Below are positions 52,652 to 59,890 of a stretch of 64,000 nucleotides of DNA, piece by piece. Under the pieces are notes generated by a model. It was not told where the DNA came from. It saw only the letters and a list, made by a program, of their open reading frames with translations, and did no database searches. Numbering within the stretch: position 1 is the first letter of the stretch; each line of letters starts with the position of its first letter. Both the position numbers and the translations under genes were made by a program. Source of the stretch: CAIKMD01 sp963729935 (GTDB taxonomy: Bacteria; Pseudomonadota; Alphaproteobacteria; ATCC43930; CGMCC-115725); NCBI GenBank assembly GCA_963729935.1, contig CAVSPW010000002.1:868001-932000 (forward strand). Direction: 5' to 3'.

Positions 52652-52933
52652 TTACCGTCCCTGGCGTCTCGCGGATCTTTCATGCGCCATCGCGTGAGGC
52701 GGGCTTATGCGCTGGACGCCTTCTAGCCCGGTGGCCGGCTGATGAAAAAAAATGATCCCAGCTTTTACGAGCGCTCGATAAATCGCATTCATCGTGGACT
52801 CGCGGGTGTCCGTCTCGCCCAACTCGAGACGTGCCAGCGCGCTGCGGGAAACCCCTGCCTTTTCGGCCAGGACCGTCTGCGACCAACCTAAGAGACCTCG
52901 AGCCGCTCGGATCTGCGCTGCGCTGATGATCAT
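52652..52933 (-). CDS. XRE-family helix-turn-helix regulator
   Basis: This protein of about 93 residues has an N-terminal HTH: AQIRAARGLLGWSQTVLAEKAGVSRSALARLELGETDTRESTMNAIYRALVKAGI, a canonical Cro/CI-like five-helix fold. The short tail (ATGLEGVQRISPPH) is typical of small single-domain regulators of this kind in Rhizobiales (...GVRL). The nearby start MIISAAQ at 52933 is preferred to an upstream ATG that adds three residues. No obvious toxin partner is adjacent. Confidence 0.85.
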   Translation of the reverse strand: MIISAAQIRAARGLLGWSQTVLAEKAGVSRSALARLELGETDTRESTMNAIYRALVKAGIIFFHQPATGLEGVQRISPPHAMAHERSARRQGR

Positions 52934-53283
52934 GGCGGCCACGATGACGCAATTTTCAGGCCCTGCGTCGAAAAGCTACAATCTGTGCCTATTTTTCGTG
53001 ATCGGTCGCGAGTGTCCGGCGCAGCCGCAAGCGACCGGCGCCGGATTGCGAACCGGTCGTCAAATTTTGCCAGGTCGTTCAGGCGGTGGCACCGGCCAAG
53101 CGCGCGATCCAGCTCGGTGCGCAAACCCAGCGTCGCAAAGTGGTAGACCTAGACACATTGAAAAACGCGAGAAACGAGTGAGTCAGCGAACACCGCGGGG
53201 TTGCCGCGCCGGACAGCCCAAAAAGCCCGTCAAACCGCGAAGAACTTCATCGTCTAGAAGCGAGTAAAACCCGCATTTAATCT
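52934..53283. other. no gene recognised
   Basis: Nothing is identified between the XRE gene and the IS21 remnant. The stretch has short open frames on both strands without family character. Confidence 0.35.
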
Positions 53284-53749
53284 TGAAACCTGCCCAGAAT
53301 CGCGGGTCCGAGCGGCACGGGCAAAACCCATCTCGCCGCCGCCATCGGAGCGGCGCTCATCGACATCGGCCAGCGCGTGGTCTTCACCCGCACGACCGAT
53401 CTCGTCCAAAGGCTACAAGCCGCGCGCCGCGATCTCACGCTGCCAGCCACCGCTCGCCAAGCTCGATCGCTACGATTGCATGATCCTCGACGACCTCGGT
53501 TATCTTCGTAAAGACCAAGCCGAGACCGCCGTCCTCTTCGAACTCATCGCCGAGCGCTACGAGCGCAAGAGCCTCATCGCAACCTGCAATCAGCCCTTCA
53601 GCGAGTGGAACCAGATCTTCCCCGATCCGGCCATGACCGTCGCAGCCATCGACCGGCTCGTCCACCACGCCACCGTCCTCGAGCTCAACACCGAAAGCTA
53701 TCGCCGGCGCGCCGCGCTCGCATCAAGCGCCAAAAAAGCGGCGTCATAA
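53284..53749 (+). pseudogene. IS21-family IstB ATPase remnant
   Basis: A Walker A (GPSGTGKTHLAAAIG, from 53305) and VVFTRTTDLVQRLQAARRDL are in one frame. After a shift near 53450 the gene continues LDRYDCMILDDLGYLRKDQAETAVLFELIAERYERKS, with the Walker B DD, and ends with LVHHATVLELNTESYRRR. This is the AAA+ transposition helper of IS21. The N-terminal DNA-binding part and IstA are missing. Confidence 0.85.
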
Positions 53750-53849
53750 TTGTCGTCGACCCTTACAAATCAGCCACGAAAACCGGCCATCCTAATTGTC
53801 GCCGCCAAGCCAAGATAATTGTCGTTGCACAGGCGGGCGCCGTCGCTCC

Positions 53850-54372
53850 GAATGTCTTGGGCCGCAGCTTCGAAGCGCCGGCACCCAATCGCCGCTGGAT
53901 CGCCGACTTCACCTACATCTGGACGGCGGAGGGCTGGCTCTATGTCGCCGCCGTGATCGATCTCTTCTCCCGGCGCGTCGTCGGCTGGTCGATGAGCGCG
54001 GCGATGACAGCGGAGCTCGTCACCGATGCCCTGGTGATGGCGATCTGGCGACGCGGCAGGCCCGATGCGCTGCTGCATCACTCCGATCGCGGCAGCCAGT
54101 ACACTAGCGACCAGTTCCAGCGGCTGATGACCGATCACGGCGTCACCTGCTCGATGAGCCGCTCCGGCAATGTCTGGGACAACGCGGCGATGGAGAGCTT
54201 CTTCTCGTCGCTCAAGACCGAGCGCACGGCCCGCAAGGTCTACCGGACACGCGACGAGGCCAGGGCAGACGTGTTCGACTACATCGAGCGCTTCTACAAC
54301 ACCAAGCGTCGGCACTCGACCATCGGCTACCTAAGCCCTATGGAGTTCGAAATGAAGGCCGGATTCGCTTAA
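53850..54372 (+). pseudogene. 5'-truncated IS3-family transposase OrfB
   Basis: This is the catalytic half of OrfB: NRRWIADFTYIWTAEGWLYVAAVIDLFSRRVVGWSM with the first Asp, LLHHSDRGSQYTSDQFQ with the second, VWDNAAMESFFSSLKTE with the Glu, and YIERFYNTKRRHSTIGYLSPMEFE. The upstream part is cut by IS21 material. It is of the same type as the element whose orfA is at 4114-4404. Confidence 0.85.
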
Positions 54373-54399
54373 CAGAAAGTCATTCAAACCGGCAGCAGC

Positions 54400-54525
54400 T
54401 CAGAAGGCTACGCCGCCGAAGAGCTGGTCGCCGAATTAGGCGCCGCGTTTCTCTGCGCAGATCTCGGTCTTACGCCCGAGCCGCGCGAGGATCACGCCAG
54501 CTACATCGCGCATTGGCTCGAGTAA
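54400..54525 (+). pseudogene. ArdC-like antirestriction gene, upstream fragment
   Basis: The frame reads SSEGYAAEELVAELGAAFLCADLGLTPEPREDHASYIAHWLE and then meets a TAA formed at the left end of the RIT element. ArdC-type proteins combine a single-stranded-DNA-binding domain and a zincin-like protease. EELVAELGAAFLCA and EDHASYIAHWL are conserved blocks from the C-terminal part. The 5' end of the gene is cut off by IS3 material. The reading continues beyond the element at 59260. Confidence 0.8.
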
Positions 54526-54542
54526 TGACGAGCTAGTCATTA
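54523..54542. repeat. 20-base palindrome at the left RIT junction
   Basis: TAATGAC-GAGCTA-GTCATTA has seven-base arms and a six-base centre, like the core sites used by tyrosine recombinases. It begins at the first base after the interrupted gene's last codon and is not present at the right end, so it may mark the crossover site. Confidence 0.6.
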
Positions 54543-54546
54543 CGTC

Positions 54547-54579
54547 AGTAATCAGCAGCAGTTCATAATGTGAAGGAGC
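54547..54579 (+). repeat. RIT left inverted repeat
   Basis: Thirty-three bases starting AGTAATCAGCAGCAGTTCA and ending AAGGAGC match the complement of 59223-59255 with two mismatches. Confidence 0.9.
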
Positions 54580-54663
54580 AGACTGCGTGAGGCAGTTTCA
54601 GCGTTGCCTGATGTCAGAACCGGGACCAGAGCCAACGACAGCAGTGCGAGACGTGCCGACGCC

Positions 54664-55356
54664 CTATCCCGACAAAGCAAGCGTCAGAGCTACCTCGCAA
54701 TGAACCAGCGTAGTGTCAAAGACCGGAACGGACACGTTGCTCTGGTTGAGCAACATGCCGACTTCCGTGCACCCAAGGATGAGGCAATCGGCCCCCCGGT
54801 TCACGAGGCGGCTGGCAATGGCAACATAGGACGATCTACTTTCGTCGGTGACAACGTCGCGGCACAGCTCGTCATAGATGATCCGATGGGTTTCAGCCCG
54901 ATCCACCGTTTCGGGGATCAAAGGATCAAGTCCTTCCGCAACCAGCCGGTCCGTGTAGAACGTCTGCTCCATGGTGAAGGCGGTCGCCATAAGACCGGGA
55001 GTTCTCAGTCCTTTCTGCCGAATGGCGGTAGCGGTCGCATCTGCGATATGCACCAAGGGGACTGAAACCCCCTCCATCATTTTGTCCGCCAGTTTGTGCA
55101 TCGTATTCGTGGCGAGGATGAGCAGGGTAGCCCCTCCGCGCTCAAGCGCCTTGGCTTCTGCGTTCAGAACCTGTCCGGCCTCGTCCCACTTCCCCCCCAT
55201 TTGCAGCGCTTCGATCTTTGCAAAATCGAGGGATCGGATGAGCAACTCTGGTGAGTGCAGCCCTCCCAATCGCTCCCGCGTCAGATTGCACAGCTCTCGA
55301 TAGTAAATCTGGGTGGAGGCAGCAGACATGCCACCAAGAATGCCGATTGTTTTCAT
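54664..55356 (-). CDS. aspartate/glutamate racemase family protein
   Basis: This 230-residue enzyme of the Asp/Glu racemase fold starts MKTIGILGGMSAASTQIYYRELC. In cofactor-independent racemases two cysteines act as opposed acid/base. Here the second is clear (DCLILGCTEVGML), while the position of the first reads LILATNTMHKLAD, where many relatives have CTNTMHK. This suggests one-base chemistry, altered specificity or a non-racemising hydrolase-like role. It is transcribed away from the recombinases within the RIT boundaries, 84 bases inside the left inverted repeat. D-amino-acid formation or breakdown is possible. Confidence 0.8.
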   Translation of the reverse strand: MKTIGILGGMSAASTQIYYRELCNLTRERLGGLHSPELLIRSLDFAKIEALQMGGKWDEAGQVLNAEAKALERGGATLLILATNTMHKLADKMMEGVSVPLVHIADATATAIRQKGLRTPGLMATAFTMEQTFYTDRLVAEGLDPLIPETVDRAETHRIIYDELCRDVVTDESRSSYVAIASRLVNRGADCLILGCTEVGMLLNQSNVSVPVFDTTLVHCEVALTLALSG

Positions 55357-55551
55357 CGAGGTAAGCTCCGCACCACATAGGTTTCCCGCAGACCAATAAC
55401 CCTTTGCCGACAATGACCGCAATGGGCTCTTCGCGTCTGGACGCTCCAGCGTCCTAGACCGCTCCTTACCCAAGGCGGGATCGGCGTGCTGCGCATTATT
55501 CTCGGTATGAGATCCTTGGCTGTTGTTCAACACACAGTCGAGGATATTTTC

Positions 55552-56784
55552 ATGCCACAAGAACCCAGTACGCTGATTGCCAGATTGAAGGAATCGCTGA
55601 CGCAACAGCGATACAATCGCGTCGCGATCCACAATTACTGCCGCAACGCCGAGTATTTTCTTCAGCATCTTTCCGAACGAGGGATCATCCTGGAGGCGGC
55701 GACGCCGGACGACGTGTCGAGTTACCTTCGTCTTGCGGTGCGTCGGTTTCGCAAACGTCACGGTCATCCGCCGGCCCATTGTTGGGAGGCCATCCCGCGG
55801 GCCGGAATCCATGCTCTGTTGCGGCATTCGCTAAAGTGCTGGCCTCCAGAACCAGAAGCAGCAGACGCTGGCGAGCGTCTCTGTCGTGAAGTTTTAGCTC
55901 ATTATGAGGCATGGCTACGGGAAGAGCGTGGGCTGGCGACAGCCTCGATCTACGCCCTGATGTGGGAAGCGAAGCATTTCTGCGGTTGGTACACAAAGCG
56001 CTGTGCGACCGCGGGCTTTGCCGAACTGAGCGTGCCCGACATCGACGCCTATATGGACATGCGGGCACCTGGGCTGACCCGCAAATCGCTCAAGGATGTC
56101 GCCGAGCGGCTCCGGGGACTGCTGAAACACCTTTATCGAAAGGGGCACACCCCAACTAACCTCACTCCGCACGTCATCGCTCCGCTGCTCTACGCCTACG
56201 AAGGTATCCCATCCGCCTTGAGTCAGGACCAGATCGCGGCCGTTCTGAAGGCCACCAGCAAGGACCAGTCCCCACTGGGCTTGCGGGACTGTGCCATCCT
56301 CCAGCTCCTGGCGGCCTATGGCTTGCGTTCGGGCGAAATAAGCCGGTTGCGGCTGGAGGATGTCGATTGGCGCGGCGACGTTTTGCACATCCGCCATTCC
56401 AAGACGGGCGCGCGTTCTGATCTGCCTTTGTTGGAGCCGGTGGGAGAGGCTTTGATCGCCTATCTTCGACATGGCCGCCCGGAAACGCATGTGCGGGAAA
56501 TCTTCGTTCGCACGCGTGCGCCGTACGTCCCGATGGTGAGAATCTACAGCGAGGTTCGGCGTAGGATAGAGGCGGCTGGCATCGAACTGAGCGGCAAGCG
56601 CGGTCCGCACATCTTCCGGCATGCACGAGCTGTCAGCCTGCTGCGTGCAGAGGTACCGAGAAAGGTGATCGGGGACGTATTGGGCCACCGATCGACGGAA
56701 TCGACTATCCCGTATCTGAAGCTGGCCACCGAAGATCTGCGCGCCATCGCTCTGGAGATTCCGGGCGCGGAGGTGGGCGCATGA
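55552..56784 (+). CDS. RIT tyrosine recombinase, first of three
   Basis: This protein of about 410 residues has an N-terminal SAM-like core-binding domain (VLAHYEAWLREERGLATASIYALMWEAKHFCGWY). The catalytic domain begins ALSQDQIAAVLKATSKD. The first Arg is in AYGLRSGEISRLRLEDVDW, the HxxR box in PHIFRHARAVSLLRAEV, and the last His and nucleophile Tyr in VLGHRSTESTIPYLKLA. The start at 55552 (MPQEPSTLIARLK) is the plausible one. It overlaps the second recombinase by four bases (ATGA), so the trio is one translationally coupled operon. The 195-base gap to the racemase presumably holds divergent promoters. Confidence 0.9.
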   Translation: MPQEPSTLIARLKESLTQQRYNRVAIHNYCRNAEYFLQHLSERGIILEAATPDDVSSYLRLAVRRFRKRHGHPPAHCWEAIPRAGIHALLRHSLKCWPPEPEAADAGERLCREVLAHYEAWLREERGLATASIYALMWEAKHFCGWYTKRCATAGFAELSVPDIDAYMDMRAPGLTRKSLKDVAERLRGLLKHLYRKGHTPTNLTPHVIAPLLYAYEGIPSALSQDQIAAVLKATSKDQSPLGLRDCAILQLLAAYGLRSGEISRLRLEDVDWRGDVLHIRHSKTGARSDLPLLEPVGEALIAYLRHGRPETHVREIFVRTRAPYVPMVRIYSEVRRRIEAAGIELSGKRGPHIFRHARAVSLLRAEVPRKVIGDVLGHRSTESTIPYLKLATEDLRAIALEIPGAEVGA

Positions 56785-58157
56785 GTACCTGGCCCGATAC
56801 CAACGGAAAGATTGTCGAGCGTTATCTTGCGCAATTGCGTCTGCGTTGCTCGATCAGCCCAACCTACTACCGGCAGGCGCTGTGCAGCTTCCAGGATGTC
56901 GCGTCCCGCCAGGAGCATAGTCCAGCCCGGGTCACACGGGAGACCTTGGAAACCTGGCTGAGTGAACGAGCCCGGATCTGGGCTCGCTCCACGTTGCTGC
57001 ATCGCGCTCGTATCATCAACCGCTTCCTCGATTACCTCGTGCAGGAAGGCTTTGTCGCGAGTAACCCCATCGACGAACTGCGCGCCAAGCATCACGCCAG
57101 AAGCGACAAGGCGGTGCTGCGAGCGCTGCTCTCGCCAGGTGCCGATCAGGCACTGGAGGCATTACGGCGGTTCCCGGCGTTCGGCAGTGTCCTCGGCGAT
57201 CTGATGAGCAACCATATCACCTTGATGCGCACCAGAGGCTATCGCTACCAGACGCAGGCCCGCTGGCTCTGGCGCTTCGACCAATTCTTGCAGGCGCATC
57301 CGGAATTGTCGGACGAGCCGGTCCCGGTCTTGCTTCGGCACTGGGCGGCGGCGCGGCCGACGACGAACCATGCCGCCGAATGCGAGAAGCTCGCGCGTGT
57401 TTTGGGCAAGGCGCTTCATCGTCTTGACCCGGCGACCATGCCGAAACGTCCCGACCCACGACCGGGGCAGCAGGTCGCGAGGCAGTGGCGGCGGCCCTAC
57501 ATTTACAGCGCCGAAGAAGTCCGCCGGCTTCTCGATATCGCCCAATCCTATCCTTCACCGCGGTCACCACTCCGACCGGTGAGCCTCTACACCATGCTGG
57601 TATTGGCCTATTGCTGCGGGTTGCGGTTGGGAGAACTCGCGCGTCTCGATCTTGGTGATGTCGACCTGGCTGCCGGCACGATCACCATCCGAGAAACGAA
57701 GTTCTTCAAGTCCCGCATCCTGCCGCTGGCCGACAGCGCGCTGGTGGCGCTGACGGAATACCTGGAGATGAGGCGCAAGGCGAAGGCGCCGCAAAGCTCA
57801 GAGTCCGGCCTGTTTTGGCACGATCAGGGCAATGCGCGTTATACGCCGCACGCCATAGCCCAGTGTTTGGTCGACATTCTGCGTCGTGCCGGGCTCAAGC
57901 CGGCGAAAGGCAAGATCGGTCCTCGTATCCATGACCTGCGTCACTCGTTCGTCGTGAACCGCATTCTCGAATGGTACCGGTCCGGCATCAATCCGCAGGA
58001 CAAGCTACCGTTCCTCGCGACGTATCTTGGGCATCGCGATATCCATTCGACGCTGGTGTATATCACCGTCACACGGGATCTTCTGGAGCAGGCAAACCAA
58101 CGCTTCCGAAGGTTCGGGGCACAGTGCCTTGCCGTATCGGAAGGGGTGCAGTCATGA
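56781..58157 (+). CDS. RIT tyrosine recombinase, second of three
   Basis: This 458-residue protein is longer than usual because two core-binding-like helical regions precede the catalytic domain (about residues 1-95 and 140-230). Catalytic residues lie in YCCGLRLGELARLDLGDVD (Arg), IHDLRHSFVVNRIL (HxxR) and YLGHRDIHSTLVYITVT (His, Tyr). Start and stop overlap the neighbours by four bases each. In RIT elements each of the three proteins forms its own subfamily and all three are always found together, which suggests a joint synaptic complex. Confidence 0.9.
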   Translation: MSTWPDTNGKIVERYLAQLRLRCSISPTYYRQALCSFQDVASRQEHSPARVTRETLETWLSERARIWARSTLLHRARIINRFLDYLVQEGFVASNPIDELRAKHHARSDKAVLRALLSPGADQALEALRRFPAFGSVLGDLMSNHITLMRTRGYRYQTQARWLWRFDQFLQAHPELSDEPVPVLLRHWAAARPTTNHAAECEKLARVLGKALHRLDPATMPKRPDPRPGQQVARQWRRPYIYSAEEVRRLLDIAQSYPSPRSPLRPVSLYTMLVLAYCCGLRLGELARLDLGDVDLAAGTITIRETKFFKSRILPLADSALVALTEYLEMRRKAKAPQSSESGLFWHDQGNARYTPHAIAQCLVDILRRAGLKPAKGKIGPRIHDLRHSFVVNRILEWYRSGINPQDKLPFLATYLGHRDIHSTLVYITVTRDLLEQANQRFRRFGAQCLAVSEGVQS

Positions 58158-59158
58158 GGATGGTCGACCCCTTCCCGCATCTGCTTCACGCCTTCTTCTA
58201 TGAATGGCTGGTCCAGCAGCGAAATGCATCCGCGCACACCGTCCGGTCTTACCGTGATACATGGCGCCTGTTCCTCAGGTTCGTCGCGCAACGCCGACAT
58301 CGACCGGTGGCGCGGCTCACTCTGGCGGACCTGACGGCCGCCGAGGTCAGCGCCTTCCTGCGCCATACCGAGCAGGAGCGCGGAGACACAATTGGCACGC
58401 GCAATTGCCGCCTGTCGGCCTTGCGCAGCTTCTTCGGCTTCGTCGCCGGCCGGGAACCCACGGCTATAGCGCAATGCACCGAAATCCTGCATGTGCCGTT
58501 GAAGAAGGCGCCGATCAGCGCGCCATGCTATCTGGAACCGGAAGAGGTGAAGGCGATTCTCGCCCAGCCCGATCGCTCGACGATCGAGGGGCAGCGCGAC
58601 CATGCGCTGCTCTCCTTCCTCTACAACACGGGTGCCCGGATCCAGGAGGCGCTCGACGTTTGCCCCGGCGCGATCCGCTTCGACTCGCCGGCTTGCGTGC
58701 GGCTGTACGGCAAGGGACGAAAAGAACGTATCAGCCCTCTTTGGCCGGAGACTGTCTTGCTGCTGCGCTCATTGCTCCGGCGGCAGCCGCGACGCGAGAA
58801 TGAACCGATCTTCGTCAATCGCTACGGCGCTCCACTCGGCGCTTCGGGCGTCCGCTTCAAACTGACCGAGTATGTTGCCGCTGCCACGAAGATCGCGCCC
58901 AGCCTCGCCTCCAAGAAGATAACACCTCACAGCTTCCGTCATGCGACGGCGGTGCATCTGGTGGCGGCGGGCGTCGACATCACGGTGATCCGAAGTTGGC
59001 TCGGCCACGTCAGCCTCGACACCACTAACCACTACGCTCAGGCAAACCTGGAAACGAAGCGTCTGGCGCTGGAGCGGCTCGAAATCCCATCCCCGTCAGG
59101 TAAACGCCCGTCATGGAAAGCGGATCAGAGCGTTCTCGCCTGGCTCGACACCTTATAG
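58154..59158 (+). CDS. RIT tyrosine recombinase, third of three
   Basis: This 334-residue protein has the compact XerC-like form: a core-binding domain (FFYEWLVQQRNASAHTVRSYRDTWRLFLRFVAQ) and a catalytic domain with YNTGARIQEALDV (Arg), a beta-hairpin Lys candidate in GKGRKERISPL, ITPHSFRHATAVHLVAAGVDI (HxxR) and WLGHVSLDTTNHYAQAN (His, Tyr). Its ATG overlaps the second recombinase stop (ATGA). It ends 64 bases before the right inverted repeat. Confidence 0.92.
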   Translation: MRMVDPFPHLLHAFFYEWLVQQRNASAHTVRSYRDTWRLFLRFVAQRRHRPVARLTLADLTAAEVSAFLRHTEQERGDTIGTRNCRLSALRSFFGFVAGREPTAIAQCTEILHVPLKKAPISAPCYLEPEEVKAILAQPDRSTIEGQRDHALLSFLYNTGARIQEALDVCPGAIRFDSPACVRLYGKGRKERISPLWPETVLLLRSLLRRQPRRENEPIFVNRYGAPLGASGVRFKLTEYVAAATKIAPSLASKKITPHSFRHATAVHLVAAGVDITVIRSWLGHVSLDTTNHYAQANLETKRLALERLEIPSPSGKRPSWKADQSVLAWLDTL

Positions 59159-59170
59159 ATCCATGAAAAT

Positions 59171-59235
59171 AATGTGGAGGAGCGCGTCCGTACCCGCTTG
59201 GCCGAAACCGCGCATTCGGCGCGTTCCTTCACATT
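59171..59235. repeat. subterminal hairpin repeat at the right RIT end
   Basis: AATGTGGAGGAGCGCG (59171-59186) pairs with the complementary block at 59220-59235, 14 of 16 positions. The second arm overlaps the right inverted repeat. This makes a long stem-loop at this end only and adds to the asymmetry of the termini. Confidence 0.65.
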
Positions 59236-59255
59236 GTGAACTGCTGCTGATTACT
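59223..59255 (-). repeat. RIT right inverted repeat
   Basis: Complement of the left repeat at 54547-54579 with two mismatches; it ends four bases before the interrupted gene resumes. Confidence 0.9.
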
Positions 59256-59259
59256 CACG

Positions 59260-59388
59260 GTGCTCAAGAACGATAAGCGCGCCATCTTCACCGCCGCCGC
59301 CCATGCTGAACGCGCCGCCGCGTTTTTGCACGGCTTGCAGCCGCAGCCGGAAGTCGCGCCATCCGAGCCGCACGAGGCCGCCGCTTAG
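59260..59388 (+). pseudogene. ArdC-like antirestriction gene, downstream fragment
   Basis: Forty-two codons, VLKNDKRAIFTAAAHAERAAAFLHGLQ and a polar tail, then TAG at 59386-59388. This is the C-terminal end typical of ArdC/DUF1738 proteins and directly continues the fragment that ends at 54522. Confidence 0.8.
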
Positions 59389-59890
59389 GTGGCCTCGTGG
59401 CCAATTAACATACTGGGAGCTGCCTCTGATCGGGGGCATCCCTAAGGACATAATCACGCGCGGGAGCAACGCTGCGGGCGCGATGAAATGCGTTAATATA
59501 CTGATGTTAAAAACTTATTTGTGCCTTCTTGCTTTGAGCGAATGGCGCTATAGTTCACTGTTTGTTCTTCTCAGTTGCCGTCGGCAATGGCCACCGCCAT
59601 TTGGCGCGTTGGGACTGAGATCACCGGTTCCAACATCTCATTGTGAGCGGCATGGTTGCAGCGACGTATTCTTATTCTGTCTGCGTGGACGACGTTCCTT
59701 CAGTCGTCATCTCTCTCGCGCCGCGTCATTGCCCTTCCCAAATTGCGGATCTGCGTTCACCTTGGGAGTTGGGAGAGCGTGGCGCAGAATTTCGCTGGTC
59801 GCGACTCTGCCCGTTGTTGAATAAAAGGGGGAGAGGACCTGCTTCCGGCCATTCAGTCGACCGGATCGACGGGTATTCCGACGGAACTAC
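59389..59890. other. AT-richer leader of the defence operon
   Basis: No gene is recognised. The middle (about 59480-59580) is clearly AT-richer than its surroundings and holds a promoter candidate. The rest may be a leader or the border of a transferred segment. Confidence 0.5.
59526..59554 (+). promoter_or_regulatory. candidate promoter of the Dcm-GHKL-Z1 operon
   Basis: TTCTTG and TATAGT are spaced by 17 bases in an AT-rich stretch about 340 bases before the methyltransferase ATG. It resembles a sigma-70 promoter, with a weak -35. Confidence 0.35.

Larger units (their letters stand above)
54523..59259 (+). mobile_element. RIT element (recombinases in trio) with a racemase passenger
   Basis: The element is defined by the split ArdC-like gene: ...HWLE ends at 54522 and VLKNDKRAIF resumes at 59260, giving about 4.7 kb. 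Inside are three overlapping tyrosine recombinase genes in one direction, the hallmark of RIT elements. Imperfect 33-base inverted repeats (54547-54579 and 59223-59255) lie near the ends. The left end has in addition a 20-base palindrome directly at the junction. An aspartate/glutamate racemase gene is transcribed outward on the left. All coding genes look intact. Confidence 0.85.
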
